The notes beneath the pieces were generated by a model. The model was not told where the DNA came from, made no database searches, and was given only the letters and a program-made list of their open reading frames with translations. Shown one piece after another: positions 31,359-32,063 of a stretch of DNA of 32,063 nt. This stretch comes from Rickettsiaceae bacterium (lineage in GTDB: Bacteria; Pseudomonadota; Alphaproteobacteria; Rickettsiales; Rickettsiaceae): NCBI GenBank assembly GCA_013214485.1, contig JABSSF010000007.1, positions 1,562 through 33,624 of the forward strand, given 5' to 3'. Position 1 is the stretch's first letter, and each line of letters starts with the position of its first letter. Both the position numbers and the translations under genes were made by a program.

Positions 31359-31898
31359 TTAACTTGCAGTTTTTATTTGCGGTGGATGATTTATTATAAA
31401 ACGCCATAACTTATCCTGTCCGTTACTAATTCCTATACGTGGAGTAGCCTGAAAGTCTACACGATTATTAGAATCAGTAAAATAAAAATCATTATTACTA
31501 GTTACATCTATATTATTATGATCCTTATTTATTGCAAGCTGGCGACAAATTTTTCCAGGACCATCAAGCAATTTATTATTTGGTGTATAGATTTGCAGAC
31601 CTCTAATAAGTACTGCACCTGGTTGATTTTCATTTTCAGTAGTAATATTTAAGCAATGATACATTCCATAGATTAGATAAACATAAGTAAAACCAGCTAA
31701 GCCAAACATTATTTTTGAGCGTGGAGTTGCTCTTTTATAAGCGTGAGATGCTGGATCATCATTACCTCGATAAGCTTCAGTTTCAGTAATAATTCCAGTA
31801 AAAGAGCCAAAGATTAATTTTTTACCTAATAAATCACGAGCTACATCTACTGTATTACGACTAAAGAATTCTCTACTTAACCCTTGTTGTAACAGCAT
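31359..31898 (-). CDS. mpg: 3-methyladenine DNA glycosylase (AAG/MPG family)
   Basis: 179 aa; VARDLLGKKLIFG, ITETEAYRGNDDPASHAYKRATPRSKIMFGLAGFTYVYLIYGMYHCLNI. Confidence 0.95.
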   Translation of the reverse strand: MLLQQGLSREFFSRNTVDVARDLLGKKLIFGSFTGIITETEAYRGNDDPASHAYKRATPRSKIMFGLAGFTYVYLIYGMYHCLNITTENENQPGAVLIRGLQIYTPNNKLLDGPGKICRQLAINKDHNNIDVTSNNDFYFTDSNNRVDFQATPRIGISNGQDKLWRFIINHPPQIKTAS

Positions 31899-32063
31899 AT
31901 TTAATATTTATCTATCAAGTTTTATTAATTACTTGAATCTTATTTAATTAGACTTTATTAGTCAATGAATTTAATGGCCTGTAAAGGGTATTGTTAAATA
32001 ACGAATGACAATAACAAATCTTGATAAAAAAATATAAACAAAGAGTAAAGAATCATATCAAGA

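Noticed and set aside
1-32063. CRISPR array, prophage, toxin-antitoxin or other defence island
   Set aside because: No regularly spaced direct repeats and no cas, phage, nuclease or toxin-like ORFs in the track
1-32063. tRNA and rRNA genes
   Set aside because: No cloverleaf-like intergenic segment or rRNA signature recognised by eye; tRNAscan-SE would be decisive

Overview
AT-rich window with the gene content of an obligate intracellular alphaproteobacterium (Rickettsiales, probably Rickettsiaceae; this is inferred from gene content, not from a search). Most of it is conserved housekeeping: Tim44-like protein, S9 oligopeptidase, nrdR, glyA, carboxylesterase, nth, CGFS glutaredoxin, an ABC ATPase without an adjacent permease, dnaK-dnaJ, a stand-alone prmC, mnmE, large NAD-glutamate dehydrogenase, a short HTH/TM protein, a coiled-coil ORF overlapping zapA, a BON lipoprotein, RlpA, proS, a lolC/E-lolD pair, an Na+/solute symporter, an AmpG-like MFS permease and a 3-methyladenine glycosylase. 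Less ordinary signals: (1) a 126-bp (42-codon) palindromic element with perfect 20-bp terminal inverted repeats, in phase inside a putative lipoprotein gene that also carries two in-frame stops; (2) an adjacent frameshifted glycine-zipper (SlyB/Pcp-like) lipoprotein gene; (3) a structured intergenic region directly after zapA, a likely 6S RNA; (4) a 743-aa lineage-specific protein with a Lys/His-rich N-terminus and apparently three degenerate ~110-150 aa helical modules; (5) dispersed palindromic/MITE-like repeats at 94-112, 7592-7746, 21068-21171 and 28483-28589; (6) a candidate RpoH-type promoter upstream of dnaK. No CRISPR array, phage or obvious defence system was seen.
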